DNA of 64,000 nucleotides from positions 1 through 64,000 of the forward strand of contig BROI01000023.1 of NCBI GenBank assembly GCA_027923505.1. The letters are read 5' to 3'. The first letter of the stretch is position 1; each line of letters begins with the position of its first letter. The DNA is from Mayamaea pseudoterrestris. Its lineage: Eukaryota; Bacillariophyta; Bacillariophyceae; Sellaphorales; Sellaphoraceae. Shown piece after piece: positions 61,001 to 64,000 of this stretch. Below the pieces are notes generated by a model. The model did not search any database. It saw only the letters and a program-made list of their open reading frames with translations, and was not told the origin of the DNA. Both the position numbers and the translations under genes were made by a program.

Positions 61001-63064
61001 ATGAGAGGTGGTAGGACGCTCTCTTCTCTAATTGAGGTACTTTTGGACGACAATGTGACGGTACTTCCGCAGACTTGGTTGGATGCTGCTGCGGAGCTGA
61101 TTGGAAGCCTTGACGAAGATGCGATGGACGTCGAGACAGCAAAAGTTGCAATGGATCTTAAAGATGATTTATCAACATTTACATCGAATGCAACTCGACG
61201 CTTGAAGCGGGCGGCAAAGCACAATGAGGAAAGTTTGGAGTGGAAAGATGAGCGATCCATTCTGAAGTCGCTTTTAGAGATGCATGATCAGCAATATACA
61301 TTCGCCGGACTGTCAGCAAAGTCAAACAAGGCGTCGGAGCTGCTATGGTCGCGTGCCGAGACGAGTATCGGTCGTCACGTAGGAAGAAGTTACTCGATGC
61401 TAGACACTTCAATAAATTTGGAAAAGAATGACGATCTTTCTCAGTCGGGTGGTTCAGCAAGCCTGAACTCGACTCGGAGCTTTGATATTGACGAACGAGG
61501 CAATGCCTCGTTTCCCGATAAGTTGCTCGACGTCGAAGGACAATTAGGATCAGACACTGCAGGCGAGCGCATGCAAATGAGGACTGGAGTTGCGGGTTGG
61601 TTCGCGAAAGTGGCGCAAAATCTGAAGGCAGAGGTGGAGAGTCCAGTCCAGCTGCGACGTAGGGCTTCGGTGGACAGTGGTTGTCGATCAGCTGAGCGAA
61701 GTGGAATAGCAACTTCCACACGATCTCGGAGTGAGGATAGCCACAAACGAAGGCAAAGACCATTTAACGAATCTCATAAGCAGCTCAATGAAGCTAATCA
61801 ACAAGCTGACGTATTTGGTCGTGTAACCAAACGCAAAGGCAAGAGGAGTCAGAGTCCGACGCGCAGTAACACTCCAAAGCGCCACACGAGTCCAAAGAAG
61901 GGAACGAAAAAGTTCAACCACACGCACACGTCAAATTTGCTGCAGGATCGCAACTGGGCTAATGCTCCGGTCAGCAGACACCCCGCAAAGAAACCTGATT
62001 TGAGTGAGGTTTCGAAGAAATTTGCGGAGCTAACGAAGAAGCACGACGATATGAGTCACGAGTACCAAAGCAAGCCCTTTGGCAATCCCATTGAAGAAGT
62101 ACACGAAGAACGACAACCTGACAATGAATACGAGCATCGTTACGACGCAAGCGAGCCATACATAATTGATTTGACTAGCATGCGCACTCCTTCGACCGTC
62201 GAACGAGCAGAGAATTCAACTAGCACGGAAGAACTTATCCTACTTCAATCGGATGCCCATACCGGAAGCGAAATGACTAGTTGGGACGGCTCGAGAGCAG
62301 AAGAGTTGCTGTCGCGGACTAGAACTCTTGTGGCTAAAGCAAATCGTAGGAGCGACGAAACCTTTTGGGGTCGTCGGCAAGAGAAGGAGTTCCGACACAA
62401 GCACTCAATGCTTTTTGATGAATTTGCATTCAATGCAACATTCAATAATGATGCCAATTATAAGCAAAGTGCTAGGGCTGGGTCCCCCAAAATGAGCACT
62501 TTCGAAAGCACAAGAATTTGGCACGACCTTTCAAGTCAGTTGGACACCAACACATACATCGAAGACCACCAGATCCTCATGTTGAAGGTGGAACTTGCGG
62601 AAGAGGCTAAGAAAATGGCGAAAATAAGTAAGCAAGTTGACGAGGTTTCAAGGCAAGAGATGATAATCGACGAGCGGCAGTCTGAGCTACTTGGTAAACC
62701 GAGCACCGAAGATCAGGATGCCTACGATTCGGCAACTTCACTATCACGGTCGCGAAGGCTGCTCATACGTCTGTGTGACTTGGAAGACCGCATTTTGTGC
62801 GATGATATCGATATCCAGCATTTGTCTTTGGAGGTTTTGTCGATTGATTTACAGTTAGATGAAATTCAAGCCAAATCGAATAACGTCCCTTCATCTTCGA
62901 CAGCTCCGAAAGCGTCATTTATACCACCTAATGAGATTCGCATACATGCCGCAGCGGAGGACGCAAGAAAAGTGCAATCACAATTGAGCCGGGGACAAGA
63001 GAAGGAGAAGCTTAATGGCCGGGGATCACGTGCGACCAAAGCAAGACTTAGATCTGCCTCGTGA
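58064..63064 (+). CDS. Giant protein with ankyrin-like repeats and coiled-coil end, unknown
   Basis: 1666 residues from ATG at 58064, uninterrupted. The start (residues 1-110) is charged and helical. Residues about 445-530 and 575-620 contain ankyrin-like elements (GRFPLHILCQ, KGDLPVHLAARML, GEVLPLHIASIF), the x-LPLHxA form common in diatom ankyrin proteins. A folded region at about 740-1050 follows and is unassigned; its FPTTFVVLPYEL and LYLIDEATGTPVLPL segments occupy the place where such proteins often carry a kinase-like domain, but kinase motifs are not visible. The last about 150 residues are Glu/Lys-rich coiled coil. It is likely a scaffold. Confidence 0.72.
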   Translation: MNDRYKVEICATLLVDKPPKLPLREEVMSLGFEIIYNADRLGESVAVIEAEKAVARFRREEEYREAKKIRLFPRSAKRIKQKEEIRRKKEDELKAPHAFSYESYEHELYSHSVSSSESADDDDDDNDVVDKVLQSKTEESNTSMKSNRFRAIVRARRMKSFGWLKKNHSIDEKKEGLAGVRPKPLQHNESPEDVFAKAGFRDILVSVRSQETEATYQSRTAHDTELTSAHSGFLSTHGSTAPSNANTTISTRLGDAIQNMEIQFVASNVADKYLPELNTVQELNDVDADRDIDAAKGNASNGLNDDAKNAFANLGPVKDAFADLKPASGLYGAPSDSGTMAEQKEVVRESNSSSNAWLSSALNYYKDKASPVKTNDSKGVKQHAKKTSATKGQAHDGDEAGFVRSANGDESFTTFLDALTDMSTTVNQLEEMLTNDPGLLQVKQHDLGRFPLHILCQRPMPDRHDKSIESLTDHLVSDIAAFKGLIELVVGFFPEACKHSDKKGDLPVHLAARMLMEWEAVWYEAVYGEAATENDANGKTTVAISKLYQSMSECIEIVLQPICATPELCREPGSIGEVLPLHIASIFTSTVRTLRITLESYPQAAGIACQLGGLTTFVPDNFLALQLHEELSTDFPKWEIETNAETDPSIKWSRSHACPQNDTQNCIKRSDLIFAYYPHIEPTRFEKARIRNLEALVHFEASQLASGKVTGMSHASQRLWRWMCIFTEGDSGRATYVNSVQRVLDGLPLVSVKYLASMKTAAGEQLFKEAATDCSTLIRRRLRELEATTIATRHTYNYRSWDETHWGRLFQHMKGQVAQLCRMLFNIEAGPFPTTFVVLPYELSQNADGSLGMADPAAVKIAVKFAECLLQLTEPASLLYFLNEKSLKYYDQSIFESPILNQFDELEKPRARIQEYRDSLIKLFGSQDKAYLYLIDEATGTPVLPLSDSTQPAAYPIVLEEPGSIVQKLFSFMLVGMSLMRGGRTLSSLIEVLLDDNVTVLPQTWLDAAAELIGSLDEDAMDVETAKVAMDLKDDLSTFTSNATRRLKRAAKHNEESLEWKDERSILKSLLEMHDQQYTFAGLSAKSNKASELLWSRAETSIGRHVGRSYSMLDTSINLEKNDDLSQSGGSASLNSTRSFDIDERGNASFPDKLLDVEGQLGSDTAGERMQMRTGVAGWFAKVAQNLKAEVESPVQLRRRASVDSGCRSAERSGIATSTRSRSEDSHKRRQRPFNESHKQLNEANQQADVFGRVTKRKGKRSQSPTRSNTPKRHTSPKKGTKKFNHTHTSNLLQDRNWANAPVSRHPAKKPDLSEVSKKFAELTKKHDDMSHEYQSKPFGNPIEEVHEERQPDNEYEHRYDASEPYIIDLTSMRTPSTVERAENSTSTEELILLQSDAHTGSEMTSWDGSRAEELLSRTRTLVAKANRRSDETFWGRRQEKEFRHKHSMLFDEFAFNATFNNDANYKQSARAGSPKMSTFESTRIWHDLSSQLDTNTYIEDHQILMLKVELAEEAKKMAKISKQVDEVSRQEMIIDERQSELLGKPSTEDQDAYDSATSLSRSRRLLIRLCDLEDRILCDDIDIQHLSLEVLSIDLQLDEIQAKSNNVPSSSTAPKASFIPPNEIRIHAAAEDARKVQSQLSRGQEKEKLNGRGSRATKARLRSAS

Positions 63065-63113
63065 TAGTAGATAAGAATATTTGTATTTTAACGTTTCACT
63101 TAATCTGATCTGT

Positions 63114-63205
63114 CATTTTCGTTTGTCTACAATTTGCATTCTTTCTTTCGATTGCTGCTCATTTTCGTTTGTCTACAATTTGCATTCTTTCTTTCAATTG
63201 CTGCT
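63114..63205. repeat. 46-bp tandem duplication over a stop codon
   Basis: TCATTTTCGTTTGTCTACAA and what follows begins at 63113 and again at 63159. The right-hand copy encodes the last residues and stop (TGA, complement of 63159-63161) of the minus-strand oxidoreductase. The left-hand copy lies in its 3' flank and differs by one base (TTCGATTG versus TTCAATTG). Confidence 0.9.
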
Positions 63206-64000
63206 TTTCATTGTTGCCAATCCAACGCTCCGTTAGACTCGACGTTGCCGGCCAAGGCCGCTTGCCAACTAGATCGACAGGAACGCCATTCTCGCGAGCG
63301 ATAATAGCACGAACACGACCCTCGCAATTGTAATTGTCCGGATCGCCTTGGCAGTGTCCCATGCCAGCTCGCGTGCGCTTGCGAATGCCCTGCGATGAAT
63401 CAATAGGAAGCGAACGCCGCATTGCTCGAACGACTTCCATTTCCGTCACCTTCTCGCATTTGCATATTACATTTTGCTCCATTTGACGAGTATTTGAGCC
63501 GTCACTGTCATTTTTGCCGACAGGGCCCATTTTGAGTCCTTTCATGCCAGCCTTGGGTGTGATGATGGGAGCTCTGTTTGGATTGAAACTAGGGTCCTTC
63601 TCCAGACGCAGGCCTTCCTTTCTTAAAAGCTCAACGACATCCAAGGCAATTGCAGGACTGCCAGCTAGGCCAGGAGAGTCAATGCCGGCTACATGTATGA
63701 ATCTGCTATTCTTCTGCGACGATTCAATGATCCAATCGCCCCGATCACTCTTGGCTCGCGCTCCGCAAAATGCGTGGATTGTCTCCTTGGGATCGAATGA
63801 TGGTACCAGTGCCTTGCATTTGGACAAAATATACTCTTGAATATCGGCCTGTGTCATGTCGCGAGCCTCTACCTTGTAAGTGTCCCTGGCCGTCGGCCCC
63901 AAGATTAAATTACCCCAAAGTGTTTGTTGTACCAAAACTCCTTTACCAAGCACAGGATCCGGGCAGGGAAAAATGGTGTGTCGCGTCAGGTGGCCCTGTT
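63159..64000 (-). CDS. FAD-dependent oxidoreductase with [2Fe-2S]-type Cys tail (5' partial)
   Basis: The frame is open to the right window edge, so the N-terminal FAD domain is missing; about 280 codons are present. PCPDPVLGKGVLVQQTLWGN, then LILGPTARD, HAFCGARAKSDRGDWII and HVAGIDSPGLAGSPAIA match the substrate-side half of DAO/LhgO-GlpA-like oxidases, where the last segment closes the FAD site. The C-terminus has CKC and GHCQGDPDNYNC, a BFD-like cysteine arrangement as in bacterial GlpA/LhgO-type fusions, although the last pair is wider spaced than CxxxxC. The substrate may be an alpha-hydroxy or amino acid; undecided. Confidence 0.8.
   Translation of the reverse strand, partial: QGHLTRHTIFPCPDPVLGKGVLVQQTLWGNLILGPTARDTYKVEARDMTQADIQEYILSKCKALVPSFDPKETIHAFCGARAKSDRGDWIIESSQKNSRFIHVAGIDSPGLAGSPAIALDVVELLRKEGLRLEKDPSFNPNRAPIITPKAGMKGLKMGPVGKNDSDGSNTRQMEQNVICKCEKVTEMEVVRAMRRSLPIDSSQGIRKRTRAGMGHCQGDPDNYNCEGRVRAIIARENGVPVDLVGKRPWPATSSLTERWIGNNEKQQLKERMQIVDKRK

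Noticed and set aside
1-64000. Transposons or retrovirus-like elements
   Set aside because: No transposase, reverse transcriptase, integrase or capsid-like frames, and no paired terminal repeats, were recognised on either strand.

Overview
This window looks like nuclear DNA of a stramenopile, most likely a pennate diatom. Genes are compact and alternate strands. Clear introns are few and short (75-86 bp, GT-AG). There is a eukaryotic tRNA-Asn. Proteins include a Pro-Thr-rich membrane protein, a domain resembling the diatom DUF6824 family, and presequences with an aromatic residue just after a predicted signal-peptide cleavage site, as in complex-plastid targeting. The abundance of satellite DNA recalls repeat-rich pennate genomes, but the species cannot be named from sequence alone. 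I saw no retrovirus-like, LTR, Polinton or DNA transposon coding region.

Layout. 1-8562 is a 169-bp satellite (about 50 monomers, open at the left edge) whose last two 2387-bp blocks are a near-exact tandem duplication. 8563-11340 holds smaller and older repeats: a 176-bp family, a module repeated about 290 bp apart, a 175-bp family and decayed relatives of the 169-bp monomer. 11.9-30.7 kb is genic: FCP/SCP-type phosphatase, DUF6824-like protein, small membrane protein, CCCH-Smr protein, STIMATE-family membrane protein, PT-rich/TM/PDZ protein, CXXC/AT-hook protein, 2OG-Fe(II) oxygenase-like protein, ARV1 and a plastid-type bestrophin. 30.9-33.4 kb is a second satellite (about 181 bp) with a 546-bp higher-order unit. 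33.6-64 kb is genic again: C14 caspase-like protease, an uncharacterised locus in two frames, an acidic protein, an AAA-TPR protein, tRNA-Asn, RluA-type pseudouridine synthase, diacylglycerol kinase, a helical protein, ABHD11-like hydrolase, a WW protein, DDX47/RRP3 helicase, a two-TM protein, a giant ankyrin-like protein and a partial FAD oxidoreductase.

No operon-like pathway is visible. Neighbours are mostly divergent pairs sharing short promoters (for example 15.15/15.25 kb and 25.33/25.57 kb) or convergent pairs with 3' gaps under 110 bp. Themes that recur are membrane lipid and ion handling (ARV1, diacylglycerol kinase, bestrophin, STIMATE), RNA biology (DDX47, pseudouridine synthase, CCCH-Smr) and chromatin (CXXC/AT-hook).

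The most unusual non-coding signal is a promoter-proximal array before the DDX47 gene. Eight CRE-like hexamers (ACGTCA or GCGTCA) are spaced 42 bp apart in two 163-bp blocks, which is four helical turns. They match motifs described for diatom CO2/cAMP-responsive promoters.

Start codons were chosen as the first in-frame ATG giving a sensible N-terminus. Splice sites were placed by eye from GT-AG and frame continuity.
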